DNA from: Pseudomonadota bacterium
Lineage (GTDB): Bacteria; Pseudomonadota; Gammaproteobacteria; Xanthomonadales; Ahniellaceae
Direction: 5' to 3'
DNA length: 64,000 nucleotides
Assembly (NCBI GenBank): GCA_022843465.1
Contig: JALHNO010000013.1
Coordinates: forward strand, 98,138 to 162,137
Below are positions 37,059 through 46,386 of the stretch, in pieces; positions within the stretch are counted from its first letter, which is position 1, and each line of letters begins with the position of its first letter. A program made the translations under genes and the position numbers. Under the pieces are notes generated by a model, which saw only the letters and a program-made list of their open reading frames with translations, did not search any database and had not been told where the DNA came from.

Positions 37059-38861
37059 TCAGTAGGTGAAAATGAAATTACCGAGCACGCTGTAGTAGTT
37101 GTCGTCATCGCCGTAGAGATTCTTCATGCCTTCCCCGGGAAGCAGTACCGCGCCAGACAGGCGCAGCACCGCATTCTGGGTTGCGAACGGGCGCCAGATC
37201 CAGGCAACCGAGGCATCGGTGCCGATATGGCGATCGATCCGGCCCTGGTTGCGGGCGACTTCCAGCACCTCGGTCTGATCGAACCAGAGCTCGTTGATAT
37301 TGGCCGAGATGCGCGACTCCGGCGTGATGTCGAAGTCGGCACCGATGCCGATCAGGCGCAGACCGGGGTTCTCGAAATTGGATTGGCCGAGTTCACGCGA
37401 AGAACGCAGCGACGGCAGCATCGAGTTGCGGCCCGCCAGGGCAACGCCGCCACCGCCGATCAGCGGGACATTCTGGCGAATCCAGTAGCTGGTATCGGCA
37501 CCGGCAAAGATCGGGTTCTCGAAGATGGCGTCGTAGCCCTGCGACTTGTCATCGAACGGATCCTTGTCGCCACTGGCATAGGCAACCGACAGTCGCGTGC
37601 GCACCCAGTCGAAATCGATCGAGCCCTCGGCGGCGACGAAGCCGGCGGAGAGGTCGGAGTCTTCGCCGGTAAAGGTGCCGGTGTTGTTGCCGAACAGATA
37701 GTAGGCGCTGGCGGTGAGGTTGAAACGACCGAAGTGACCGTCGCCGTTGTAGCCGACATAGGTGGCATCGTACTCGCGCGGTGACTCGGTGCCGAGCGAG
37801 GCCGGGCGCGCGATGAAGCCGTTTTCGTCAAAGAAGAAATCGGTGTCGCGGTTGCGGTTGTGGACGATGGTGGCCTGCGAAGTAAACCCGAGGCGTGGCC
37901 AGTCCTGGCGATAGAGGTTGGCGATGATGACATCGTCATCGCGCAGCCCGGCGCCGACATCGTTGAGTCCGGAGTTGGTGTCCTTTTCCAGCCGGCGGAA
38001 CCAGGCGAGATTGTATTGCCAGCGGTTGTTGTCGCGATTGCCGAACAGGCGCACGCCCAGCTGCAGGTCCTGGAACAGGAAGCCACGGAAATCGCTGGAA
38101 AACGGCTGGATGCCGAAACGGATCGCGTCGAAGTCGTAGCGGTCGCCGATATTGCGCAGATGGCGGTCGTAGAACAGTTCCTGCACCGCGACGAAGCCAT
38201 CGTCACGGGTATTGCCCAGCCGCGGGTCGATCTGCAGGATGCGGACATCATCGACATCGACGCGGTTGTAGTTGAAGGCCAGGGTCAGCCGGTACTCGTG
38301 GTCGGGTGGTCGGAAGGTGGTATCGCCCTTGGTGTAGATCAGGCCAGCCAGAAAGGTCTGCGCGAAGATCGTCTGATCGATGCCGGAAAAGATGTCGTTC
38401 TGGTTGGGATCTTCGCTTGAGGTGATGCCGGTCGGCGCCGGGATCGAGCGCGGTTCGGTCACCGTATCGGAGATGCCGACCAGACTGAGAAACCAGTCCT
38501 CGCCATGGATGGGCTTGTCGCCCTTGAAGACGTTCTGGTTGTACGGGTCGTACCAGGGATACTTGAATCCCAGGGTTTCCATGATGCGCCAGCGATCCGG
38601 CACCGGAACAAATTCGCCGATCACATCCGCCGGGGCGGGTTCGATGGCGCCGGGATTGCGATCGGGAAAGTCCGGCCTTGTCGGAGCCGGATGGCCGGGA
38701 CGGCGGCGCGGAATGGCCGATTCCCAGGGATCGTAATTGCCGCCGTACAGCAGGCTGGGCAGGTTCTGCCAGCCGGCAAGTTCGGCATCAATCGGCGTGG
38801 CGCCAGCGCTGCCTGCGAGCAGGCCACTGATGCTGAGTGCAAGCAGGAGACGGCGCGCCAT
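37059..38861 (-). CDS. Outer-membrane beta-barrel protein of unknown function
   Basis: This 600-residue protein has a signal peptide (MARRLLLALSISGLLAGSAGA) and alternating aromatic/polar strands rich in Asn and Asp loops (YRLTLAFNYNRVDVDDV, QYNLAWFRRLEKDTNSG, FNLTASAYYLFGNNTG). It ends in an aromatic residue (LGNFIFTY), the BAM insertion signal. No Cys or haem motif is present. Next to a multihaem cytochrome it could be the porin of a porin-cytochrome conduit like MtrB, or a partner that anchors it. I see no clear MtrB signature (no N-terminal CxxC). Its ATG follows the lipoprotein stop codon directly. Confidence 0.82.
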   Translation of the reverse strand: MARRLLLALSISGLLAGSAGATPIDAELAGWQNLPSLLYGGNYDPWESAIPRRRPGHPAPTRPDFPDRNPGAIEPAPADVIGEFVPVPDRWRIMETLGFKYPWYDPYNQNVFKGDKPIHGEDWFLSLVGISDTVTEPRSIPAPTGITSSEDPNQNDIFSGIDQTIFAQTFLAGLIYTKGDTTFRPPDHEYRLTLAFNYNRVDVDDVRILQIDPRLGNTRDDGFVAVQELFYDRHLRNIGDRYDFDAIRFGIQPFSSDFRGFLFQDLQLGVRLFGNRDNNRWQYNLAWFRRLEKDTNSGLNDVGAGLRDDDVIIANLYRQDWPRLGFTSQATIVHNRNRDTDFFFDENGFIARPASLGTESPREYDATYVGYNGDGHFGRFNLTASAYYLFGNNTGTFTGEDSDLSAGFVAAEGSIDFDWVRTRLSVAYASGDKDPFDDKSQGYDAIFENPIFAGADTSYWIRQNVPLIGGGGVALAGRNSMLPSLRSSRELGQSNFENPGLRLIGIGADFDITPESRISANINELWFDQTEVLEVARNQGRIDRHIGTDASVAWIWRPFATQNAVLRLSGAVLLPGEGMKNLYGDDDNYYSVLGNFIFTY

Positions 38862-40868
38862 TCACTTACCCTCGCAGACGTTCTGTTCGTTCGAATCGAT
38901 GAACGGCGCCTGCGGGCACTGGACATAGCGCAGGCGGGAATTCAGTGGCACCAGTTGATCGGCGCGGATACCAGTGGGCGCATGCCCGAAGCCGGTGTTG
39001 AGCGCAGCGCCGGCGTTGTACAGGCCCAGGAACGCGATCATGTCATCCTGATCGACACCATCCCCGGAGACGCCAACGGCACCGATCAAGGTATTGCCGC
39101 GATAGATCGGAGCGGCACCGGGAAAGATCTGCAAGCCATTGCGCAAACGCGGATTGCGCGTGCAGCCCAGATTGCCGCCCTCGGGACGCAGGGCGAGAAT
39201 GGGCGCTGCATCCGCGCTCAGGTAGGCAACCAGAATCTCCGCGATCTGGTTGAAGGCCAGATCCAGCTGCGCACCATCGCTGAAGGGACTCCACTGCGCG
39301 AAGGGTTTGCTCAATGGCCCATTCGCTGAACCGACAATCCCGTCCGGAAAATACGGACGTGCGATCAGACCAATCGCGCGCGGGGTAAAGGCGGTTGCGC
39401 CGCTCAAGGTGTTCGCGCCGAGGAATCCGGTAGTCGCATTGACATAGTTGCCAAAGTCGATTTCGACACCCGAAGCGGTGCCGTTGCTTGCAAGGTAGCG
39501 TGCATTGGGCAAGGCCGAGAGCTCGGCCGCCGCAAAGCTGCCACTGAAGAAGCTGGCGCTGCGCGCCTTCTGCAGGGATACATCGCTGCCAAAGATGGGC
39601 GCATCACGTGTGCGCGCCAGGGCCAGTACCACTCCATTGCTGTCGACTACGCTGACCGTCACCCGCGCCTGCGATCCGGTCGGCCGTCTGATCTGGGCAC
39701 GGGCGCGGTTGGCTACCGCCAATCCTTCCTGGACGATGCGGCGTGCCTCGGTGGCGCTGAGTGCAGCCAGGCCATCGGTGCCGGCGCGCGGTGCAAATCG
39801 CGGCGCGTTGGCTGCGTCCACCAGAACGAACGCGTCGCTGCCCGGATAGTCACCAGCATCGGCGCGGATCCCCGAGGCAGGTGTGGTGAACGCTGTCCCT
39901 GCCTGCACGGTGCCATTGCTGAACGCAAACAGGCTCAGCAATTGGCCGGTGCTCGCCGGCAGGGTGGCGAAGCCAGGTGCCGATGCTGGCGCCCGCGTCA
40001 GTTCGGCAAAATCCACGTCCGAGAAACGGAATGTCTTGCCATCGGCGGTGATGCGATCGCCACGGCGATCCAGTGGTGCCGCGAAGCCGAAGCTGCCCGC
40101 CATCGCGATCATTTCGTCGGCATTGCGATCGCGATCGCTGATCACCGGATCCAGCCCATAGAGCGGATCGGCGGCAATGCCAATGCCGCCGACGACGGTA
40201 CCGGCCTTGTAGAGCGGAAAGCCACCGGGATCAGCTGACAGGCCCAGTGGCGATGCCTTCGGTCCAACCGTAGTGGCGCTGCCCGCTGGCAGTACGCTGG
40301 CGAGTACCGGCGCTGGCAGCTGGATCAGGTCCGAGCACAGCAACTGTGAAAACTGCACACCGAACAGCGGGCCGCTGGGCGCATTGAACTCGCCCGGATT
40401 GAAATGCTCCTGCACGATCTGACTGGCCGTGCGGGTGGAGAAGGCATTGCCTTCCGAAGACAGGAAGGTGCCGGTGACCGCTTTGGAAATGGCCGCCAGT
40501 TCGCTCGGTACGATCGCGAGTCCCTCGAGGCCACCGGTGACGCCGCGCTCGGATGAGATCGTGACGCTGGTACGCGCGCCAGTCATCCGGTAGACCGCGA
40601 GTACGTTGCCGACATGATCGACAACCGCAATGGTTGCCGGCTGATTCAGGCCGGCCGCTTCGTTCACGGCCTGGGCGATGATCTGCCGCACATCGTCTGC
40701 GCTGAGCAGGGTACTGGCATTGGCGCACTGCCCGCTGCAACCGCTATCGCCAGAACTCGCCGGAGGCGGAGCGGTGCCGGTGGGATCACCCGAATTGCCG
40801 CTGCCGCTGCAGCCAGCCAGCGCGATGCACATTGCCAGCCCCGAAACTGCAACACGGAGGAACACCAT
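38862..40868 (-). CDS. Lipoprotein with two HbpS/GlcG-like (haem-degrading fold) domains
   Basis: This 668-residue protein has a lipobox (AMCIALAGC) and a Gly/Ser/Pro linker. Two HbpS/GlcG repeats follow (about 65-290 and 370-640). In each, an opening helix (DVRQIIAQAVNEAAGLN; EARRIVQEGLAVANRAR) leads to a VVD strand (ATIAVVDHVGNVLAVYRM; TVSVVDSNGVVLALARTRD). Late segments match too (GTVVGGIGIAADP; NTLIGAVGVSGDGVDQDDM). Homologues bind haem or cobalamin outside the cytoplasm. A GGGGAGAAAGGG site precedes the ATG. It leads the operon with the barrel and the decaheme protein, so haem sensing, delivery or assembly is a fair inference. Confidence 0.82.
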   Translation of the reverse strand: MVFLRVAVSGLAMCIALAGCSGSGNSGDPTGTAPPPASSGDSGCSGQCANASTLLSADDVRQIIAQAVNEAAGLNQPATIAVVDHVGNVLAVYRMTGARTSVTISSERGVTGGLEGLAIVPSELAAISKAVTGTFLSSEGNAFSTRTASQIVQEHFNPGEFNAPSGPLFGVQFSQLLCSDLIQLPAPVLASVLPAGSATTVGPKASPLGLSADPGGFPLYKAGTVVGGIGIAADPLYGLDPVISDRDRNADEMIAMAGSFGFAAPLDRRGDRITADGKTFRFSDVDFAELTRAPASAPGFATLPASTGQLLSLFAFSNGTVQAGTAFTTPASGIRADAGDYPGSDAFVLVDAANAPRFAPRAGTDGLAALSATEARRIVQEGLAVANRARAQIRRPTGSQARVTVSVVDSNGVVLALARTRDAPIFGSDVSLQKARSASFFSGSFAAAELSALPNARYLASNGTASGVEIDFGNYVNATTGFLGANTLSGATAFTPRAIGLIARPYFPDGIVGSANGPLSKPFAQWSPFSDGAQLDLAFNQIAEILVAYLSADAAPILALRPEGGNLGCTRNPRLRNGLQIFPGAAPIYRGNTLIGAVGVSGDGVDQDDMIAFLGLYNAGAALNTGFGHAPTGIRADQLVPLNSRLRYVQCPQAPFIDSNEQNVCEGK

Positions 40869-41242
40869 CCCTTTCTCCCCAGACAATCTCGCTTGGAAAA
40901 ATCCCGACAATTCGCCGCCACGTCCCCGCTACCCCGCTCGGGGGCTGCCAGTCACAATAAGTCAGAGTTCTCTCGCTTCCGGACCGGGGCGGCTGGCACC
41001 GCTCCAGACTTGTTCAAAGCATATCTTGGTAGCGGAGTTTATCTCATGGCTGCGCAAGAGGGTGCAGGTAATCTCCGGCAATATTGCCAGGACCCAGGAC
41101 TGAACAAGTCATTGGGGGGGCTCGGCCGCCGGCTTCATTGCAGGCCCGACCTCGCTTTGCCAGTGCGGAACTGATCCAAACCTGCGGTTTGCCCCTGCTG
41201 ACTGAGCAGGCTTTCGCGGTCGCCTACCTACTTCGGGGCTTG
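40869..41242. other. 374-base intergenic region, no gene seen
   Basis: The region lies upstream of the lipoprotein operon (minus strand) and downstream of the zinc-ribbon gene. It must hold the operon promoter, but I cannot identify -10/-35 boxes with confidence. A CCCCG/CGGGG stem occurs near 40927-40946, and a G-tract of eight bases lies near 41114. Confidence 0.4.
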
Positions 41243-41797
41243 CTAAATGCCCTCGGTCTGTGACAGATAAAGATAGGCGACCAGTTCCTTGCCCTTGGGA
41301 TGCAGGGCGAGCCAGGTCCGTAGTTCACGGGCCCGTTCGTAGTCCTCCCCCAGCACGCTCGACCAGCGTTCCTCGGCGCGACGGCGGGCCTGTTCCTCGC
41401 GCAATCGCTTCTGCCAGCCATCGTCAAAGACCTTGGCAAGCTGACCCCGGCGCGCGAGATGCTCGACCAGACTCCACTCGCCGCTGTCGAGCCATACCAC
41501 GTCACACTCATCGCAGAGGTCGATCTGGTTCCGGGCGTCCGCGGAGAATCGGAACTTGGCCATGAAGCCCTTGCAGTGCGGGCAGCGCAGCAGCCTTGTG
41601 CTGTCTGCGACGCTGCTGGCTTCACCGACGTCGATGCGCGACTGGCTGGGTGCCTCCCGGGTCGCGCGCCAGTCGCGGTAGGCGATCAGCGAGAGCAAGG
41701 TTCCGCGGCAGTCAGTGCACTGCAGTGCTGGCAGCTGATCCTGCAGGTCGATGGGCAGCAACTCGCTCTTGGCGCATGTGGGGCAGGGCGTGCTCAT
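41243..41797 (-). CDS. Zinc-ribbon (zf-TFIIB-like) protein
   Basis: This 184-residue cytoplasmic protein has two zinc-ribbon knuckle pairs. CPTC and CTDC lie near 5-30; CPHC and the LCDECDVVWLDSGEW signature of zf-TFIIB proteins lie near 72-108. The charged C-terminal helix (RLREEQARRRAEERW) follows. Family members are small proteins of unknown role, often near membrane or rhomboid-type proteins. There is a gap of more than 300 bases on both sides, so it is probably transcribed alone. Confidence 0.82.
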   Translation of the reverse strand: MSTPCPTCAKSELLPIDLQDQLPALQCTDCRGTLLSLIAYRDWRATREAPSQSRIDVGEASSVADSTRLLRCPHCKGFMAKFRFSADARNQIDLCDECDVVWLDSGEWSLVEHLARRGQLAKVFDDGWQKRLREEQARRRAEERWSSVLGEDYERARELRTWLALHPKGKELVAYLYLSQTEGI

Positions 41798-42128
41798 GGT
41801 CCGACTCCGTCATTCCGGGTTGGCATCGTTGCCGGCTAAATATCGCAGGCTTTGAAGCGGGATGCGATCCGCGGTCTACCATTCCGGGCAGCGCGCCGGC
41901 CCTTGGCTTGCCGGCTCGGGCCGACAGGTCGGCGCCGCGGCAGTGGCTACCGAGGGCGGTGGGACTTTCGTTGAACCAGCCAGCGGCCGCGCCGACCGGG
42001 TTCAGTGAGCTGGCAGGCAGTTCTGACCGATGGCGGATGCGCGGGTGCGCAGCATCGTGGTACATCAGCCGTTTGGTCTTGCCGGGTTGCCTGCGCGACG
42101 ACCGATTTCGCTGACTTCGGAGACTGCG
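41798..42128. other. 331-base divergent intergenic region, no gene seen
   Basis: The region lies between the zinc-ribbon gene (minus) and the metalloprotease gene (plus). I see GC-rich, partly palindromic sequence (GATGCGCGGGTGCGCAGCATC near 42035) but no recognisable promoter, RNA or open frame with domain content. Confidence 0.4.
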
Positions 42129-44921
42129 ATGACCCTGACCCCCACACTGTCACGCGCAGGAATTGCCTTGTTGCTGGGGCTGTCCAGCCCAGTGCTGCTG
42201 GCGTCCGCCAGCGCTCCAGCGCACGATGATCGCTTCTGGACCGCGGCAGATGCGCGATCCGAAAGTGGCCATCCCGATACGGCGAGTCCGGCGCGCCTGC
42301 GCCTGGACCAGCCCGCCTTGCGCCAGTACCTTGAGGCACTGCCGGCAGCGGACAGCGCCGGTAGTCTGCTCTTGAACCTGCCCGATGCCGAGGGCAGATT
42401 GCGTCCGTTCGAGGTGACGCGCAGCCTGGTCATGTCGCCCGGCCTGGCGGCGCGATTTCCACTGCTGCAGACCTTTCAGGGTGTCGCGCGCGACGGCAGC
42501 GCTGCCCGCGTCCGCTTTGAACTGAGCGAGCGCGGCTTCGCCGCCATGATGTTCGATCGCGCCGGGGTCAGCCTGATCGAACCGGCTGCCGCGGACGATG
42601 AGTACCTCAGCTATCGACGCGGTACCGCAGCAAGCGGCGAGCCCTTCCAGTGCGGCGTGATCGACGCCGGCGAACCCCTCGGCATCGAGGATTTTGCAGC
42701 CGGTCTGGCCACGCCGGAACCGCTGGCGACCGGTCCCACTCTGCGCACCTACCGCACCGCGATTGCGGCTACCGGAGAGTACACGGCGACCTTTGGCGGC
42801 ACGGTCGCGCTCGGTATGGGCGGCATCGTGTCGGCAGTGAATCGTGTCAATCAGGTCTATGAAACCGAGTTGGCGATCCGGCTGGTGCTGGTCCCCAACA
42901 ATCACCTGATTGTCTACACCGATGCCAACAGCGACCCCTATACCAACAGCAATGGCTCGACGATGCTCGGTCAGAACCAGACCAACCTGAACGCGGTCAT
43001 CGGCAGCGCGAACTACGATTTCGGCCATGTCTTCTCGACCGGTGGTGGCGGAGTCGCCTCGCTCAACTCGGTGTGCAATTCCGGCTCCAAGGCACGTGGC
43101 GTGACCGGCCGCGGTGCGCCGGTGAATGACCCGTTCTGGATCGATTATGTGGCGCATGAGATGGGGCACCAGCTCAATGCGCCACATACTTTCAATGGCA
43201 CCACGGGCAGTTGCAGTGGCAACCGGTCGGCCAGCGCCGCCTACGAAGTGGGAAGCGGTTCCACCATCATGGCCTATGCCGGAATCTGCGGCGCCGAGAA
43301 TCTGCAGCCGAACTCCGATCCGTACTTCCATGTCGCCAGCCTCAACACGATCCACAATTACACCCAGTCGGGTACCGGCTCGACCTGTGGCACGACCGCA
43401 GCTACCGGCAACAACGCGCCGGTACTCGCCGCCCACGTGGCCCGCACGATACCTGCGATGACCCCGTTCGCACTGACTGCGAGCGCCAGCGACCCCAACG
43501 GCGATGCGGTCACCTATCTGTGGGAACAGTTCAATCTCGATCCGACCGGTTCGACCTCGGTCACGGTGAATCAGGACAATGGATTGCGTCCACTGTTCCG
43601 TTCGTTCGAGGCCACGACTTCGCCGACCCGCGTGTTTCCACGGTTGCAGAACATCCTGTCCAACACCCAGACGATTGGCGAAGTGATGCCGACCAGCAAT
43701 CGCAACCTGACGTTCCGGGTAACCGCGCGCGACAATCGCAGCGGCGGCGGTGGCGTCGACTGGAATTCAATCGCCTTGACCGTAGTGAATACCGGTATGG
43801 GCTTCGCCATTACCGCGCCGAACACCGCGGAATCATGGCCCGCGGGCAGTACCCAAACTGTCGCCTGGGAGGTTGCCGGCACCACGGCCAATGGCATCAA
43901 CTGTGCCAGTGTGGACATCCACTGGTCCGGCGATGGTGGCCGCAGTTTCCCGATCATGCTCAGCAGCGCGACGGCCAATGACGGCAGCGAAACGATCACA
44001 GTGCCGGCGCAGGCCACAGCGGCCGGACGGCTGCGCCTGCGCTGCAGCGACAACGTCTTCTTCGATATCAACAATGCCGATCTTGCGGTGACCGGCGGTA
44101 ATGTGGCGCCCGCCATCAGCTTGCCTGGCGGTGCGGTGAGCTACACCAGCAATGGTCCAGCCGTCATCGTCGATGCCACCGCAACCGCGGTGGACCCGGA
44201 CTCCGGCGATCTTGCCGGCGGTGTCCTGAGTCTCACGCTAGTCAACAACGGCGAGGACAATGACCGGCTGGACGTTCGTCACCAGGGCATGGCGCCTGGC
44301 CAGGTCGGCGTGTCCGGCGCAGCCGTGAGCTTCGGTGGCACCGCTGTCGGCAGCCTCGGTGGCGGCCAGGGCGTTGATCCGCTGGTGGTGAGCTTCAATG
44401 CCAATGCGACAGCTGCCGCGGCCCAGGCGGTGCTGAGGAATGTCCGCTACCGCAATGCCGGTGTCGTGGTCGGCACCTTGCCGCGCACGCTCGAGGCGCA
44501 GCTCGCTGATGGCGATGGCGGCTGGTCGACTGTCGCCAGCAAGACGATCAACATCGTCTTGAATGCACCGCCAGCCCTGGTGTCGTTCGACGATGGCGAT
44601 GCCGATGACCTGGTCGAGGCGGGCTTGCCGATGAGCTATACCGTGGTCTTCACCGAAGATATCGATGCGGCCTCGGTCTCGGCGGCCGATTTCGACAATG
44701 CCGGAAGCGCAGCGGTGACGATCGGCGCGATCAGCGAACCGAGCCCCGGCGTGCTGGTGGTGGCCGTTACCCCGACCAGCGCGGGCAACCTGCGCCTACG
44801 CATACCCAGTGGCGCCAGTATCCTTGACCTGTCCGGACTGGCGCTCGCGGTTCCGGTTCAGGACGATACCCTGGTCACGGTGACAGCAACCGCCCCGATA
44901 TTTGCCGATTCCTTCGAATAG
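42129..44921 (+). CDS. Secreted reprolysin-type (M12B-like) zinc metalloprotease
   Basis: This 930-residue secreted protease has a signal (GIALLLGLSSPVLLASASA) and a propeptide-like region to about 190. The metzincin domain (about 200-440) has zinc motif HEMGHQLNAPH (HExxHxxxxxH) and the Met-turn in GSGSTIMAYAGICG. Ig/cadherin-like and Calx-beta-like beta-sandwich repeats occupy the remaining half (SASDPNGDAVTYLWEQ, VDATATAVDPDSGDL, FTEDIDAASVSAADFDN). It ends with TAPIFADSFE, a short tail of a kind found on secreted proteins in this order. The start follows CGGAGACTGCG. It is probably exported by type II secretion and degrades external protein. Confidence 0.88.
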   Translation: MTLTPTLSRAGIALLLGLSSPVLLASASAPAHDDRFWTAADARSESGHPDTASPARLRLDQPALRQYLEALPAADSAGSLLLNLPDAEGRLRPFEVTRSLVMSPGLAARFPLLQTFQGVARDGSAARVRFELSERGFAAMMFDRAGVSLIEPAAADDEYLSYRRGTAASGEPFQCGVIDAGEPLGIEDFAAGLATPEPLATGPTLRTYRTAIAATGEYTATFGGTVALGMGGIVSAVNRVNQVYETELAIRLVLVPNNHLIVYTDANSDPYTNSNGSTMLGQNQTNLNAVIGSANYDFGHVFSTGGGGVASLNSVCNSGSKARGVTGRGAPVNDPFWIDYVAHEMGHQLNAPHTFNGTTGSCSGNRSASAAYEVGSGSTIMAYAGICGAENLQPNSDPYFHVASLNTIHNYTQSGTGSTCGTTAATGNNAPVLAAHVARTIPAMTPFALTASASDPNGDAVTYLWEQFNLDPTGSTSVTVNQDNGLRPLFRSFEATTSPTRVFPRLQNILSNTQTIGEVMPTSNRNLTFRVTARDNRSGGGGVDWNSIALTVVNTGMGFAITAPNTAESWPAGSTQTVAWEVAGTTANGINCASVDIHWSGDGGRSFPIMLSSATANDGSETITVPAQATAAGRLRLRCSDNVFFDINNADLAVTGGNVAPAISLPGGAVSYTSNGPAVIVDATATAVDPDSGDLAGGVLSLTLVNNGEDNDRLDVRHQGMAPGQVGVSGAAVSFGGTAVGSLGGGQGVDPLVVSFNANATAAAAQAVLRNVRYRNAGVVVGTLPRTLEAQLADGDGGWSTVASKTINIVLNAPPALVSFDDGDADDLVEAGLPMSYTVVFTEDIDAASVSAADFDNAGSAAVTIGAISEPSPGVLVVAVTPTSAGNLRLRIPSGASILDLSGLALAVPVQDDTLVTVTATAPIFADSFE

Positions 44922-45055
44922 GCGCACTACGGGCGTGCCCTGGCGGCGGCGCGCTGCGCGTCGGAACGAGGCGCTCGCAGGGTGACGATGAGATAAGATG
45001 CGCGCCCTGCGCTGACCGCTCCGCGCGCTCTGCTGGCCTTCGTTGGATTCCTGCT

Positions 45056-46051
45056 ATGCATATCGTTCTGCCGCGCCTGCCCGAAGGCGTGAACCTGCGG
45101 CCAGTGCCGCGTCTGAGTGTCGTGGTGCCGGTATTCAATGAAGAGGCCGTGCTCGCCGAAACCCATCGCCGGCTTGTGGCGGCCTGCCGCGACGTGGTCG
45201 CGGACAGCTTTGAAATCGTCTATGTCGACGATGGATCGCGCGACCGCACCTGGTCGATGCTGCAGCAGATCAGTGCCCAGGATCCGCGGGTCGTGGCGGT
45301 CGCGCTGTCACGCAATTTCGGTCATCAGCTCGCGCTCAGTGCCGGCCTAGAGCTCTGCCGCGGCGAGCGCATCCTGATGATCGATGCCGACCTGCAGGAC
45401 CCGCCGGAACTGCTGGGCGAGATGATGGCGCGCATCGATGCCGGCGCCGATCTGGTCTACGGACAGCGCACCGAACGCCTGGGTGAGACCGCGTTCAAGC
45501 GCGGCACCGCCGCCGCGTTCTACCGGGTCCTCGATCGCCTGACCGATGTCGATATCCCGCAGGATACCGGCGACTTCCGCCTGGTGACACGGCCCGTGCT
45601 GGACGCTTTGCGCCAGCTTCCGGAGAGTCATCGCTTCGTCCGCGGTCTGTTTGCCTGGCTCGGCTTCCGTCAGGTGGCTCTGCCGTATGTGCGTCAGGAG
45701 CGATTTGCTGGCGAGACCAAGTATCCGCTCAAGCGCATGCTGCGGCTGGCGATCGATGCCATCACGGGATTCTCGACCGTGCCCTTGCGCGCTGCCCTGT
45801 GGCTGTCGATCGCCGGATTCCTGCTGGCAATGGTGGTGGGTGCCTATGCAGTCGGCTCCTGGCTGCTGCACGACACCGTGCGCGGCTGGGCGAGTATCGT
45901 CGGCGTCACCGCCCTGTTCGCTTCGGCACAGTTGCTCTGCCTGGGAATCCTCGGCGAGTACATCGGTCGCATGTTCATGCAGGCCAAGGACCGACCGCTG
46001 GCGATCGTGCGTGAGGTCGTGGTCGCCGCGCCTGCGGACCCGGGCCCATGA
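45056..46051 (+). CDS. GT2 polyprenyl-phosphate glycosyltransferase (GtrB/ArnC/DPM-like)
   Basis: This 331-residue enzyme has a GT-A catalytic domain (about 18-230; VVVPVFNEEAVLAET, VYVDDGSRDRTW, metal site MIDADLQDPPELL, TGDFRLVTRPVLDAL) and two C-terminal membrane helices. It should transfer a sugar from a nucleotide donor to undecaprenyl phosphate on the cytoplasmic face of the inner membrane. The following three genes overlap by 4 bases each and supply a flippase-like protein and a membrane glycosyltransferase. This matches the three-step GtrA/GtrB or ArnC-ArnE/F-ArnT logic. The sugar is unknown. Confidence 0.9.
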   Translation: MHIVLPRLPEGVNLRPVPRLSVVVPVFNEEAVLAETHRRLVAACRDVVADSFEIVYVDDGSRDRTWSMLQQISAQDPRVVAVALSRNFGHQLALSAGLELCRGERILMIDADLQDPPELLGEMMARIDAGADLVYGQRTERLGETAFKRGTAAAFYRVLDRLTDVDIPQDTGDFRLVTRPVLDALRQLPESHRFVRGLFAWLGFRQVALPYVRQERFAGETKYPLKRMLRLAIDAITGFSTVPLRAALWLSIAGFLLAMVVGAYAVGSWLLHDTVRGWASIVGVTALFASAQLLCLGILGEYIGRMFMQAKDRPLAIVREVVVAAPADPGP

Positions 46052-46386
46052 AAGTGCTGCATGCCCTGCTGGTCTGCGCCAGCCTCAGTGCCGCCGGCGG
46101 GCAAATGCTGTTGAAGGCGGGCGCCGAGGGCCGCCAGCATTGGCAGGAGTTCGTCAACTGGCAAGTGATCGCAGGACTGACCGGCTATGGTCTGAGTACC
46201 CTGCTCTGGCTGTACTGTCTGTCCAAACTGCCCCTGCGCGTGGTGTATCCGTACACCGCGCTGACCTTCGTTCTGGTGCTGCTGGGAGCGGTCTTGATCT
46301 TCGGCGAGCGCGCTGGCTGGCGCGCCGGTGTCGGTACCGCCCTGGTATTCGGCGGGCTGTTGCTGATCATGGCGGACGGCAGTTGA
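46048..46386 (+). CDS. Small four-helix EamA/SMR-type protein, probable lipid-linked sugar flippase
   Basis: This 112-residue membrane protein has four predicted helices, the size of ArnE/ArnF and SMR proteins. The segments MLLKAGAEG, STLLWLYCLSKLPLRVVYPYTALTF (split by loops) and GAVLIFGERAG resemble the ArnE/EamA family. The conserved Pro-Tyr run (VVYPYTAL) is as in ArnE. Between a polyprenyl-phosphate GT and a GT-C enzyme, its likely job is to flip the lipid-linked sugar to the periplasmic face. It overlaps both neighbours. Confidence 0.82.
   Translation: MKVLHALLVCASLSAAGGQMLLKAGAEGRQHWQEFVNWQVIAGLTGYGLSTLLWLYCLSKLPLRVVYPYTALTFVLVLLGAVLIFGERAGWRAGVGTALVFGGLLLIMADGS

Noticed and set aside
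36937-37059. N-terminal extension of the decaheme protein to 37059
   Set aside because: It would place the signal peptide inside the chain; the ATG at 36936 has a ribosome site and directly starts the signal peptide.
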